From: Pseudoneurospora amorphoporcata
Taxonomy: Eukaryota; Ascomycota; Sordariomycetes; Sordariales; Sordariaceae
Reading direction: 5' to 3'
Assembly: GCA_033297205.1 (NCBI GenBank)
Contig: MU859461.1
Location: 1 to 14,817, forward strand
Length of the DNA stretch: 14,817 nt
Positions 1-8,109 of this stretch are shown piece after piece. The translations under genes were made by a program, and so were the position numbers. The notes under the pieces are model-generated. The model was not told the DNA's origin, did no database searches, and worked only from the letters and a program-made list of their open reading frames with translations. Positions within the stretch are counted from its first letter, which is position 1. Each line of letters opens with the position of its first letter.

Positions 1-951
1 CTGTCGTCATCATCCTGTTGGTAGGTCCCATCCTCCAGCTGTGCCTGCACATTCCTTGTCGGGGGCCGCATACCCTGCCAGACCTCCGCCAGCCTTCCAA
101 ATACTCTGCTGAGGAACTGGTCCATCTTCCTTGAGTCCTCTTCGGTTAAGGGTTCGAGCTCCTGGCTTACGACCTCGATTGCGGACCCTCGTGCTTTATA
201 GTTAACTGCGATGTCCGCGATGGCGGTATTAATTTGCTCTTTTAGGTCGGTAATGCGTTTGGAGCGTTTCGGGGGCGGGGCTAGAGGCGTCGTGTGGCGT
301 ATTTGGAGCGCCTGGGCCTTCCACTTCAGGGCTAGGGCCCGTTCTTAAAGTATAGCCTTGATCTCTGGCTAATTTCGAACCGCTGGCGGGATGGGCGCAT
401 CTAGGTAATCGCGATGGAAGGTGGTAATAGCTTCTCTTACTCCCTTAACGTTGTCAAGGGGCTCGTCGGTGGGGTTGTGATACTTCCACTTCACGGTGTA
501 GAACCAGTAACGGTTACCTCCTCGTTGGAAGCAGTCTAACAGCCTGTTGAGTTCCCACTCTGCCACTTCTTCGTGATCATCAATCCTAACCATTACCCTA
601 CCTTCGTTAGCTCGCACGTCGCCCTGCAAATCGGCTTAGCCAGGAAAGCCCGCGTGGTGAGGTTTGACCATAAAGATATAGAAAACTAGCAAGCACTTCA
701 TATTAGTAAGTAAGATCAGCTTAATGTTATAGGAACGTGCCCAATCCACCTTAAAAGGGCCCTCCTATTGGGGGCAAAGCTTGTCGTGTGGCTTGCCGTC
801 GTTGAAATTAGTCGTATTTAATATAACGAAATTACTAGAGCAGTATTTTAGTACGCCCGACCGATTCTCGTTAGCGTTGGCTTTGTATCTATCTTATACC
901 TTCTTTATAGAGGTACGTACATAATCCTAAATAGCCTTAAAACGAACGAAC
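1..951 (-). pseudogene. Element B pol, 3' part: integrase C-terminus, chromodomain and C-terminal tail (interrupted, runs off window)
   Basis: This is the downstream part of element B's pol, cut from the rest by the insertion of element A. Read leftward, it holds the end of the integrase core, a GPF motif near 750-770 (the GPY/F domain of chromovirus integrases), a chromodomain at about 369-600, and a tail that stays in the same frame to position 1. The chromodomain has the WKY aromatic position, but the third aromatic (W in element A) reads Asp in TDEPLDNV. Stops at about 369-371 and eight codons further on look like CAG-to-TAG and CAA-to-TAA changes; beyond them the frame is open to the edge. 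The tail carries a basic PPPKRSKR stretch and ends in acidic DDDD. The frame matches the rest of B pol once A (7158 bp) and one 5-bp duplication are removed. B's polypurine tract and 3' LTR must lie outside the window. Confidence 0.85.
947..951. repeat. Target-site duplication of element A, left copy
   Basis: CGAAC lies directly before the left LTR and recurs directly after the right LTR. Five bases is the usual staggered cut of Ty3/gypsy integrases. Deleting one copy with element A makes the flanks align base for base with element A's own integrase region (24 bases against 24 across the junction). Confidence 0.93.
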
Positions 952-1186
952 TATCACGGGCAAAGGGGAGGAAGGTTGGGTGTAGATGTTGGATATGCGT
1001 AATTGCACGAAGAGAGGAAAGGAGAGAAGTGCAGATGTGCGCTCGGGAGATTGGCCTTTATGGGACTCGAGCCGTGAACCCTAGTGGGTCCACGGCGGGA
1101 GGCCATTGGCCAATCAGAGCAGACAGTGATGGTTGTCTTAGAAGCAACCAACACTGGCACATGCGACACAGGCTAACCCTGTGACA
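952..1186 (-). repeat. Element A 3' LTR (235 bp)
   Basis: Identical to 7875-8109. On the minus strand it begins TGTCAC and ends GTGATA, near-perfect inverted termini (one mismatch). It contains the palindrome ATTGGCCAAT at 1105-1114 and the self-primer copy at 1000-1008. The sequence is rich in CpA and TpG (6 CpA, 5 TpG and 2 TpA in 1081-1140), so it shows no sign of RIP. Confidence 0.96.
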
Positions 1187-1193
1187 CTTCCTC
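1187..1193 (-). promoter_or_regulatory. Element A polypurine tract (plus-strand primer)
   Basis: On the minus strand GAGGAAG abuts the 3' LTR start (TGTCAC). A purine run at exactly this place primes plus-strand DNA synthesis in LTR retroelements. It is short, and the pol stop codon ends only 10 nt away from the LTR. Function is inferred from position. Confidence 0.7.
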
Positions 1194-1196
1194 GGG

Positions 1197-1640
1197 CTAA
1201 AAGAAGCCATATGGCTGACTAAAGTTACATGAAATAATAGATAACCCCATTAAACGTTCAGTCCATCCGTAAAAAACTTCCATAGCCGCCAGTCGCGGCG
1301 ACCTCCTCCGCTCCTCGTACCTCACCCGCGGAGCCTCCGCTTCCACGGCCGGCTCTAGCGTCTCTTCCGCTCTCTCCAGAGTCCTCTTCCGCTTCCTCTC
1401 CGTCGCCAGCCAGTCTGGGGGTGCTGGAGCATCCGGGTGTGCCTCGTGAAACTGTCGCACCGCATTAGGGGACATGGCTACATTGGCACGCGGCTGCCAT
1501 GAAGGTTGGTGAGGTGGTGCCCAGACAACGAGATATTCCCAACGACCGTTAGCCGCTTTACGGCAGCCGTCGATCTTGACAAAATCCCACTCCATCGAAT
1601 CCTCCTCATTATCTATCCTCCTCATACTACGACCGTAGTT
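1197..1640 (-). pseudogene. Element A pol: chromodomain and basic C-terminal tail
   Basis: C-terminal module of element A's integrase. The chromodomain fold is recognised from EWDFVKIDG, EYLVVWAPP and PSWQPRANV, matching the beta strands and the conserved W and W-x-P-x-x-N positions of the family. In chromoviruses this domain is thought to guide integration to marked chromatin (family knowledge). After it come about 70 residues rich in Arg and Glu (ERKRKRTLERAEE, YEERRRSPRL), ending in a TAG at 1197-1199. This part is open for 142 codons and shows little RIP, unlike the integrase core before it. Confidence 0.85.
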
Positions 1641-1699
1641 TGTACGAACGTCCTTCTACGCCTCCAGCTGCCCCGGTATGCCGGCCTCGGTCCATAGCT

Positions 1700-2770
1700 T
1701 AATCTTACTAACATGGAAAGTCGGGCTGCACTTTATATTAACAGGGAGCCTAAGCGTAATTCTGTGGCTGTCCGCTTTGACGATCTCGAACGGGCCCTTA
1801 TAAAGGGGGGTGAACTTCGCGTACGGGCGGCCGGTGTCGAGGTTCTCTGTATTGAGTAGGACCTTATCTCCCGCTCTATACCTCGGGGCATCCGTCCTTC
1901 GAACATTAGCGTTAGCTTCGTACCGTTATTAAGCTTGCTTCGCCTAGTCCGTGACGAAGTCCAACACTTTCTTGAAACGGTCCGCGATCTCGTTAGCCTT
2001 GAAGTACTCTGCTTGCTGTTGAACTAACAGATCTAGCGGGCACGGTTTCGCTGGTTCAATGCCCATCCGAAGGTGGAAACCATAGTTGGCAAAGAAGGGG
2101 GATACTCCCGTTATCTCAAAAACTAAACTATTACCAGCGAACTCCGCGATTAGTAACCAATCGACCCAATCGTCTTATACCCAATTAATATAGAGACGAA
2201 AATATTTCTCCATCTCCGCATTAATACGCTCGGTCTAGCCGTTAGTAGCTGGATGGAACGCGGAGGAGGGCTTGAGAGCCACCTCCAAGCGGGACGACAG
2301 AGCTCTCCAGAATTGTGAAATAAACTGGGAGCCGCGATCGGAGATTACCGAGTTAGGAAGGCCGTAAATACTATAAATCCTTTCAATGAACCGATCCGCC
2401 AGCTCCTCGGCCGTAAGACCGACGGTGGGGATAAAGTGCCGCATTTTGGTTAGGCGGTCGACAACGACGGCTATATACTTAAATTCCTATCTACGGCGTA
2501 CGTAAAGCGTCAAAGGGGTAATGTAGTCTACCGAAATGTCCTTCTAAGGTGCGAAAGGCATAATTAACGGTTTTAGGAAACTGTGAGGGGAGTATCGTGA
2601 TAGTTTGGACTTAGCGCACGCCAGGCAGGCCTTGTAGTAAGACCTGACGGTAACGGATATACCGGGCTAGAAGAAAGATTGTGAGAGTAACGAGTAAGTC
2701 TTTTCACAACTAGGGTGACTAGCGGATAGTAAGTTGTATACGTGGCGGAGGAGTTGGAGCTAGAGCTCGG
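1700..2770 (-). pseudogene. Element A pol: integrase
   Basis: Zinc-binding region at about 2610-2765 (H-x8-H in the RHVYN to SHPS segment, then CLAC), followed by the catalytic core. The DDE triad is visible and intact: Asp in ISVDYI (2526-2528), Asp in ISDRGSQF (2337-2339) and Glu in TERINAEME (2229-2231). The last two are separated by 35 residues, the classic D,D35E spacing. A stop replaces the Gln of NGQTER at 2235-2237. A GPF motif at about 1780-1800 marks the GPY/F domain. More stops lie around 1930-1960 and 2180, where conserved Trp and Gln codons are expected. The catalytic residues survive but the chain does not. Confidence 0.93.
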
Positions 2771-3129
2771 TATTATTGGAATCGATAATAACGGCGCTTC
2801 GAAAGTACGCTCGTCCTTATATCGCCCTGCATTCTATAAAGGACACTTTCTTCAACTGATCCTTAACCTCCTTAGACCACGTACGGCGGCCGGGATCCGA
2901 CAGGCAAGCGAACAAGTCCTGTAAGAATACCGACCTTTCGTAACTCTCCGTAATCAAGTCGTCGGTAGACTTATCATCCATCACCTCCAAATCGTAAATA
3001 CACTCCATCCTGACGTCGACAACCTCCTCTCCGCTTTCCAAAACGAAAACTCCATTCACGAAGATGTTGTGATCGAGTAGGACCTTATTCCTAGCCAGCA
3101 GCCATTCGTCAGCTTCATCCTTAGGGAGG

Positions 3130-3570
3130 TCCTCCGGTTTCCTGCTTAGGGCGTCAGGGCGCACCTGTAACGAGCCCGGTCGGTACTTGATCGTGAAGTT
3201 AAACCGGGAGAGGAACTGGGACTACCGCATATGGCGGGGAGTAAGCTGCTTATTAACCGTAAAAGTTTTCAAAGTTTTATAATCTATAAGAACCTCAAAC
3301 GGTTATTGAGCTCCTTCGAACTCGGGACGCCACTCTTCTAGGGCTTTAATAATAGCGAGCAACTCCTTATCGTAAATATCGTAATTACATTCGGCTGAAG
3401 AATGCCGCTGGCTGAAGTAGGCGATAGGGCGAAGGACACTATCATTATCGTATTATAACAACGTACCTCCACAAGCCTAATTAGAAGCATCCGTTTCCAC
3501 AACGGTCTATTTAGACCAGTCGTAGATACGAAGGATGGGTCCGCTAGTGAAAACCTTCTTCAAAGCTTCG
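3130..3570 (-). pseudogene. Element A pol: RNase H
   Basis: Ty3/gypsy RNase H follows RT directly. Visible active-site motifs are ETDAS (Asp codon 3489-3491), YDKELLAI (catalytic Glu), DYKTLKTF, and the closing RPDALSRKPED. All catalytic carboxylates appear retained, yet stops interrupt the frame, for example right after ASN and before TVVETD. The domain degrades the RNA strand of the RNA:DNA hybrid during reverse transcription. Confidence 0.9.
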
Positions 3571-3639
3571 AAAGATCGTTAGTGCCGCTCCTCCCACTCC
3601 CAGACTACTACCCGCTTCGTAAGTTCGTATAGGGGGCCG

Positions 3640-4450
3640 GCGATAATCGAGAAGTATTTAATGAAACGACGATAGAAGTTTGCGAAGCCTAAGAAACGCT
3701 AGAACGACCGTTTAGAATTTGGAGCTTCCCACGTTGTAACTGCAGAAACCTTATCGGGGTCCATCTCGAAGCCACCCGGCGTAATAATAAGGCCTAGATA
3801 CTTGGTACGTTATACGTAAAACTCGCACTTATTAATATTAATCTGGAGACCTGCCTTGATTATACGATGTAACACCTCCCTAACGTAGCCTTCGTATTCC
3901 TCCTCGTTGTCCGAATAAATTAGGATATTGTTAAGGTACGCGGTGGCGTAAATGTTAAGGATATTATATAGGACATCGTTAATATAATTTTAGAAGGTCC
4001 CGGGTACGCCTTATAAACCGAACGGATAGACGATAGATTCGTAAAGGCCAAAGCGGGTAATAAAGGCGGTAAGCCACTTATACCCTTTTTTAACACGGAT
4101 CCTATTGAATACGGCAATGACGTTGAGCTTTGTAAAGATTTTGGCCTTGTAAATCGCGTCGAGGGTCTCCTTAATCAAGGGTATCGGGTAACGAATCTTC
4201 ATTGTTACGCTATTAACACTTCGGTAGTCTACGTAGATGCGAACTCCGCCGCCTAGTTTCTTAACTAGTAGGATGGGCGAGGCCGCTGCTAACTGTAATG
4301 GGCGAATAAACTTCTTTTTCAGATTATCATCAATCCATTTCTTAATAACGACGGCCTCGATAGGCGATATACGGCGCGAGGGGGCGTTGGGGGGCTGCTC
4401 TCCTAGTTTCAATTCGATCTTATGATTGTACGAACGGTAAGGGGGAACCT
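3640..4450 (-). pseudogene. Element A pol: reverse transcriptase with mutated catalytic Asp residues
   Basis: RT blocks are clear: FIRPLQLAAASPILLVKK, YVDYRSVNSVT, YPIPLIKETLDAIYKAKIF, PFGL-stop-GVPGTF and ATAYLNNILIYSDNEEE. The first catalytic Asp (normally TKLD) reads Asn at 4122-4124, and both aspartates of the YxDD box read Asn (YLNN, 3927-3938). GAC/GAT to AAC/AAT equals C-to-T on the plus strand. With three metal-binding residues gone, the domain would be inactive even without the stops at 4011-4013 and 3990-3992. Element B's equivalent is at 9700-10490. Confidence 0.93.
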
Positions 4451-4610
4451 CCTCCGCTAGTACGGGCAAGAAAGCGGCGACCTCGCTAATGTACCTCTTT
4501 CCCTCGGTTCGTTTTAGGATTTCAATAATCTCTTCCTCAGTCTTTAACGGCCGGTCCGCTTTGTCGAGAAACTTCTTCACATCCTCCTCGTCGACCTTAG
4601 CCAGATGTAT

Positions 4611-5420
4611 TTATCGAAGGATCTCCTTACACACGGGCACATCGGTCTCGAGATTTCCAATAAGGCTGACTATTTTAGCAAGGATCGCGGCTTCTCGGGT
4701 ATCTTCTGAAGCATAGATGCCAGCTATTTCGTCAATAAAGTTGTGAAGCACGGGGGGTAGACTTTCCTTATATTTCCTTCCGTCGCCTTCTATAATGCTG
4801 TTGACTATTTTTTCGGTCAAATCCAGATTCTAGAGATCCGCTATAGCTGCCAACTTCTCGATCTCAACGTAGTTCGTGACGTACGGCTACAATTGCTGCT
4901 TCTCGCAGATGAAGTTGAACGCGGCCGCATTGAGCGCCCTAATATCGCTAGGGTTGAACTTATAGTTAGACTCGCGGTAACAGCGATACTAGGGACGATA
5001 CGTGCCAGCGGAAACGCGGCGGCCGGCTACGCAGACGTGAGGCTCGTAGAGCGCGGGGCTTTTAGTCTTAATGAGGAGAGCGGCGGTACCTGTGACGGCG
5101 ATCTTAAACTCAGCCCTCCGGGCCACCAACGCTTTAACAGGCGCGGGGACCGTACGGTAGCCGGTCTTAGAGTCGATTTTTGGAGTGAGTTCAGTAACGG
5201 CAGGTAGGAGCTCAGGAGCGGGCGAGGGCTCTGGAACCGTCTGAATCTTCTCTTTCTTGATAGCCGGGAGAGAGAAAGGTTTGATCTTCTCTTTCTTAAT
5301 GGCCGGGAGAGAGGAAGGCTCAACCTCCTCCTTCTCGATAGCTGGAGAGGTAGGTTCAGTCTCCTCCTTCTTGGGCGGCGGAACAGTGGTTTGACGGATA
5401 GCGGCCACCGAGACCCGGCT
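4611..5420 (-). pseudogene. Element A pol: charged linker between protease and RT
   Basis: This stretch of the pol frame joins protease to RT and has no catalytic motif I recognise. It begins with a Pro/Lys/Glu-rich region containing tandem copies of SLPAIKKEKI (see repeat at 5245-5375). Then comes a more conserved segment (SDIRALNAAAFNFICEK, YVEIEKLAAIADL) that has a counterpart in element B at 10900-11230 (PADIRDITAAGFNWLCEKF, YVEIYEII). Shared by both elements, it is probably a real, lineage-specific part of the polyprotein. Stops at 4989-4991, near 4890 and 4830, and at 4611-4613 break the frame. Confidence 0.75.
5245..5375 (-). repeat. In-frame tandem repeat in element A pol linker (39, 39 and 36 bp units)
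   Basis: Units start at 5245, 5284, 5323 and 5359 (the last partial). Each keeps the pol frame and encodes 12-13 residues around PAIKKEK(I/E). Units differ by a few substitutions. Element B's linker has no equivalent array. Confidence 0.85.
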
Positions 5421-5479
5421 GATAAAGGCTCTAGGTGCCGCCGTTTGGTATCTAGAGAGATCCGCTGGTAAGCAGCGGC

Positions 5480-5837
5480 CTCGGCAGGCGGTGTAGCTAA
5501 AGTGTACACTACACTGCTCGTAGTCAATTTCTAGCCGATGGTACTACATCCATAGAAAGCCTAAGATAACTAGGTGTTTCCTGGAGATATCGTGAACCAG
5601 GAAGGTGATCGTTTCCTCGTGATGGCCGATACGGAGCTTAGCTGTCACCCCTTCAGAGATGATGCCTTTGACTACTCCGTCAGCAAGAACGAGCTTCTTT
5701 GCTTTCAGCAATCGGAAACGGGGAAGGTTATATTCAATAACGAAAGAGCGATCAATAAACGCAAAAGCGGAATATCCGCTATCGACAAGGGCAATACAAT
5801 GGTCTTTGCGCGCACGAGTCATAACGTAAGAGGACAA
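5480..5837 (-). pseudogene. Element A pol: aspartic protease (retropepsin)
   Basis: Retropepsin-type domain that would cleave Gag-Pol. The catalytic triad DSG is seen in ALVDSGYSAFAFID (Asp codon 5781-5783), with the closing hydrophobic-Gly motif HLVILGFLWM near 5547-5580. Spacing between them (about 70 residues) fits a monomer of a dimeric protease. A TAG at 5544-5546 directly follows the ILGxxW-type motif. Element B carries the same motif ALVDSGYSA near 11800. Residues upstream (NSILLSSYVMTRARKD) belong to the same frame and overlap the gag end. Confidence 0.88.
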
Positions 5838-5989
5838 GAGTATTGAGTTTGGGGAAGCAGAACTATCTAACGATTAAACCTTAATCTCCTCCAAACCCTC
5901 TAACTCCGTAGAGTCTGAAACTCGTCTCTTAATTATAACCCGGCAAGGCCTCTACACACGACTGGGCGCAGAGGCTAGGCGTTTTCCTA

Positions 5990-7558
5990 GTCGATATTAT
6001 TATAATATTCTCCTCCGGCGGCGGGCTCAGCAGGGGGTACGGCCGGGGCGGCTGGAGCGGCGTCGGCGGCGCGGACCTACTCCTGGTCACGGCCTTTGCC
6101 GCGGCTCTTCTTCTTCGATTTCTTACCAGCGGGGTGCTAGGGGCCCTTCGAGCCGTAGTTGACTAACGAGGTGCAATCGCGGGCGATGTGACCGGGCTTG
6201 CCGCAACGGCGGCAGAGGCCATCACGGGAGCGCTGGTCGAGAACGTCCTTGTGGATAAAGACGGCGAGATCAACGGCATCAAGGTCCATCTTATTACCAC
6301 CCTAACTAACGGGGACGTCGTCAGCAGCGGGTTTAGTACTAGAGCGGCCACCGTTACCGTTGCTGTTGCCGTTGTCACTACCGGGGTTGAGGAAGTGGTT
6401 GGCCATCTTCTAACGATGGTCCGCGTCTTCCAGGTTTCCGGCGACGGTGCGGCAGATCTCCAACCAACGCTTGAAGTCGTTCTTAGGAGGGAGGTCGCGA
6501 TGGGCGAGGGCGTCACGAAGACGTTTATTGATTTTGTTTCTAAGATAATAGACCTTCATTGAATCGTCGAGACCGCAAAGGTTCATTAAGTTGGTCAACT
6601 CAAGCTCGAAATCCGCGAAGGACATATTCTTCATGTACAGCTCCTGCAAGCGGCGGCCGGCGTCCATCTTGAGATTCACGTTCTGGAAACGAGAGACCAA
6701 GTACTCCATAAACTCGACACCGGTCTTCCAATACCAAGTCGTGCTATCAGGGTCGGACTAGATCACATCCAGATCGTCTTGGATACCGGACAGGATCTCA
6801 GGGCCCAGCAGCATAGCTGTGCGGATGATCTTGACGTCCTCCGAGGCGTAAAGAGCGGCGTCGCACTTCCATTGTGACAAAATACGGAAACGCCAGGCCT
6901 TAAAGATCTCACACCTGCGAGCGGGGCCGCCAGCCTCCTTACCAGTGAAGACAGGTAGGTTCTCCACCGTCTAACGAAAAGAGGAAGACATAGCTGCCTT
7001 AGTGGTCGTGACTGGGGCTGCTCCGTTACTGGGTGCCTGTGTCTTGAGAGTATTATACTCCGCGAGCAGAGTGTCGTAAACGGTCTTAAGGTTGACGAAG
7101 TCGAGGTTCTTCTAGTCGAAACTGGACTGGGCGTCGTTGGCCACCTGGCGGGCAGTCTTAAGCTCCTCCTCAGCGCGTGCGAGGTCGCTAGCAACGTCGT
7201 CGTAAAACTCGAGGTTGCTGCGGTAGAGGCGACTGAGGGGCGCGATAACAGACTGGAAGGCAGGGTAGTTGGCGATAATAGCCGCAGTTTCGAAGTACTC
7301 ACAGGGAACAGGCAGGCCGTCCTCCTGATCGAGGCCTTCAAGAAGGTCAGTGAGAGCTGCGTCCCTAGGAATCTCGGAGAGCGCGGTACGGCAAACTGCA
7401 GTATCGAGCTCAACTTCGAGGGTTTCGTCAATGGCGGAGCGCAGCGAATTTAAATCGAAAGCGCTGGGGGCTCTAGAAACTATAAGATTAGGAAGATCAC
7501 CGCCACTAGTACTGCCGTCAGGGGAGAAAAGGGCGGGATCGCTGTCGTCGCGAGACAT
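5990..7558 (-). pseudogene. gag: Element A gag (capsid-nucleocapsid), several in-frame stops
   Basis: Gag polyprotein frame running from ATG 7558 through all pieces without a frame change. N-terminal 48 residues are acidic and Ser-rich; then a helical, likely coiled-coil segment ending AEEELKTARQVANDAQ; then the capsid-like block ENLPVFTGKEAGG, IFKAWRFRILSQW, FMEYLVSRFQNVN, ELYMKNMSFADFELELTNL and LRNKINKRLRDAL. An Asn/Gly/Ser-rich linker follows. A CCHC zinc knuckle (C-x2-C-x4-H-x4-C) at 6173-6214 binds nucleic acid, and a Lys-rich stretch comes after it. Stops at 7112-7114, 6971-6973, 6758-6760, 6410-6412 and 6302-6304 fit CAG/TGG-to-TAG changes. The ATG at 7556-7558 is preferred because the next upstream sequence is the paired hairpin leader. 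Confidence 0.92.
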
Positions 7559-7863
7559 GAGACAAAAGAGAGGTCCGCTACCGGGACCGTTTAACAAAAG
7601 AGAAGGTCCGCTACTGGGACCGTTTGAGGCAGTCGAGACGAGGCGAGCTCTTATCCACTGGATGAAGAGTGCCTACCCTTACTCACTGGTGAAGGGCGGT
7701 ATTGAGTCTGGACTAAACGACGGTCGCGACTACGACTGTCGATGCTTGGGAGTGCTGGGTTCAGCGACTCGTAACGAGGCGATCCCTGCACGCGCGCGCG
7801 CGATTGAAGAAATTAATCGCACGATGAAAGATGGGTTTGCGCTGTGAACGCAATAGTTAAAAG
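7559..7863 (-). promoter_or_regulatory. Element A 5' leader (about 305 nt, non-coding)
   Basis: Lies between the primer-binding site and the gag ATG, where packaging and translation signals of LTR elements normally reside. It contains two tandem hairpin units next to the ATG (7562-7626) and a (CG)6 run at 7791-7802. A plus-strand open frame crosses it but also runs through gag antisense, so I treat it as a shadow. Element B's leader seems much shorter (roughly 100 nt). Confidence 0.65.
7562..7626 (-). repeat. Tandem duplicated hairpin just upstream of element A gag start
   Basis: Two units (7562-7593 and 7594-7626) with only a few differences. Each holds a perfect 5-bp stem, GGTCC/GGACC, around a 7-nt loop (7572-7588 and 7605-7621); the single change inside each hairpin is in the loop. 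On the transcript a pyrimidine-rich run follows each hairpin, and the second ends at the gag ATG. Role unknown; packaging, dimerisation or translational control are possible. Confidence 0.8.
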
Positions 7864-7872
7864 GTGCAATTA
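7864..7872 (-). promoter_or_regulatory. Element A primer-binding site (self-priming type)
   Basis: Two bases after the 5' LTR on the minus strand, TAATTGCAC is exactly complementary to GTGCAATTA inside the LTR (minus strand of 7923-7931). No TGG-starting tRNA-type site is seen at the LTR edge. This is the arrangement of Tf1-type self-priming, in which the 5' end of the element's own RNA folds back as primer. Confidence 0.75.
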
Positions 7873-7874
7873 AC

Positions 7875-8109
7875 TATCACGGGCAAAGGGGAGGAAGGTT
7901 GGGTGTAGATGTTGGATATGCGTAATTGCACGAAGAGAGGAAAGGAGAGAAGTGCAGATGTGCGCTCGGGAGATTGGCCTTTATGGGACTCGAGCCGTGA
8001 ACCCTAGTGGGTCCACGGCGGGAGGCCATTGGCCAATCAGAGCAGACAGTGATGGTTGTCTTAGAAGCAACCAACACTGGCACATGCGACACAGGCTAAC
8101 CCTGTGACA
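7875..8109 (-). repeat. Element A 5' LTR (235 bp), promoter-bearing
   Basis: Identical to 952-1186. In transcription order: TGTCAC terminus, CCAAT-type palindrome ATTGGCCAAT (8028-8037), TATA-like CATAAA (7980-7985), then the self-primer GTGCAATTA (7931-7923). In self-priming elements the primer is at the RNA 5' end, so transcription probably starts near 7931, about 50 nt after the TATA-like box. The RNA start is inference. Confidence 0.94.

Larger units (their letters stand above)
1197..5965 (-). pseudogene. pol: Element A pol polyprotein (PR-RT-RNaseH-IN-chromodomain), RIP-damaged
   Basis: One reading frame of roughly 1,590 codons holds protease, a charged linker, RT, RNase H, integrase and a chromodomain in Ty3/gypsy order. 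Every open piece (5837-5544, 5408-4989, 4820-4611, 4580-4011, 3164-2817, 2444-2235, 1625-1197) is in this same frame, so there is no visible net indel over 4.7 kb. Breaks are single stop codons, often where the family has Gln or Trp: after PFGL (4011-4013), at F-stop-NY (3990-3992), and inside the conserved NGQTER integrase motif (2235-2237). The frame overlaps the end of gag and is -1 to it, as expected of a Gag-Pol frameshift product. The start is uncertain; the overlap lies at about 5880-5990. No full-length product is possible from this copy. Confidence 0.93.
952..8109 (-). mobile_element. Element A: complete 7158-bp Ty3/gypsy chromovirus-type LTR retrotransposon, inserted in element B
   Basis: Bounded by identical 235-bp LTRs and the CGAAC duplication. 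Order on the minus strand: 5' LTR, primer-binding site, leader, gag with zinc knuckle, protease, reverse transcriptase, RNase H, integrase, chromodomain, polypurine tract, 3' LTR. Integrase downstream of RNase H marks Ty3/gypsy, and the terminal chromodomain marks the chromovirus branch. All gag pieces share one frame and all pol pieces share another, the -1 frame relative to gag. Damage is almost only point mutation to stop codons and some catalytic changes, as RIP produces. Coding capacity is lost, while the cis signals (LTRs, primer-binding site, polypurine tract) look intact. Confidence 0.95.

Noticed and set aside
954..1169. 71-codon minus-strand open frame, repeated identically at 7877-8092
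   Set aside because: It lies wholly within the two identical LTRs and has no domain; identity comes from the LTR, not from coding.
5027..5527. 166-codon minus-strand frame, Arg/Leu/Ser-rich
   Set aside because: Out of frame with pol, and produced by the tandem repeat in the linker read in another frame.
6188..6562. 124-codon plus-strand open frame with Val/Thr-rich protein
   Set aside because: Antisense to the gag zinc knuckle region; low-complexity reading of the Asn/Gly linker.
7791..7802. (CG)6 run that could form Z-DNA
   Set aside because: Short dinucleotide run in the leader, not seen to be conserved; no evidence of function.
7350..7847. 165-codon plus-strand open frame
   Set aside because: Antisense to gag N-terminus and the leader; no motif, and the minus-strand frame has homology to element B.
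7855..7875. tRNA-type primer-binding site next to the A LTR
   Set aside because: No TGG start at or near the LTR edge; the base-paired self-priming arrangement explains the site better.
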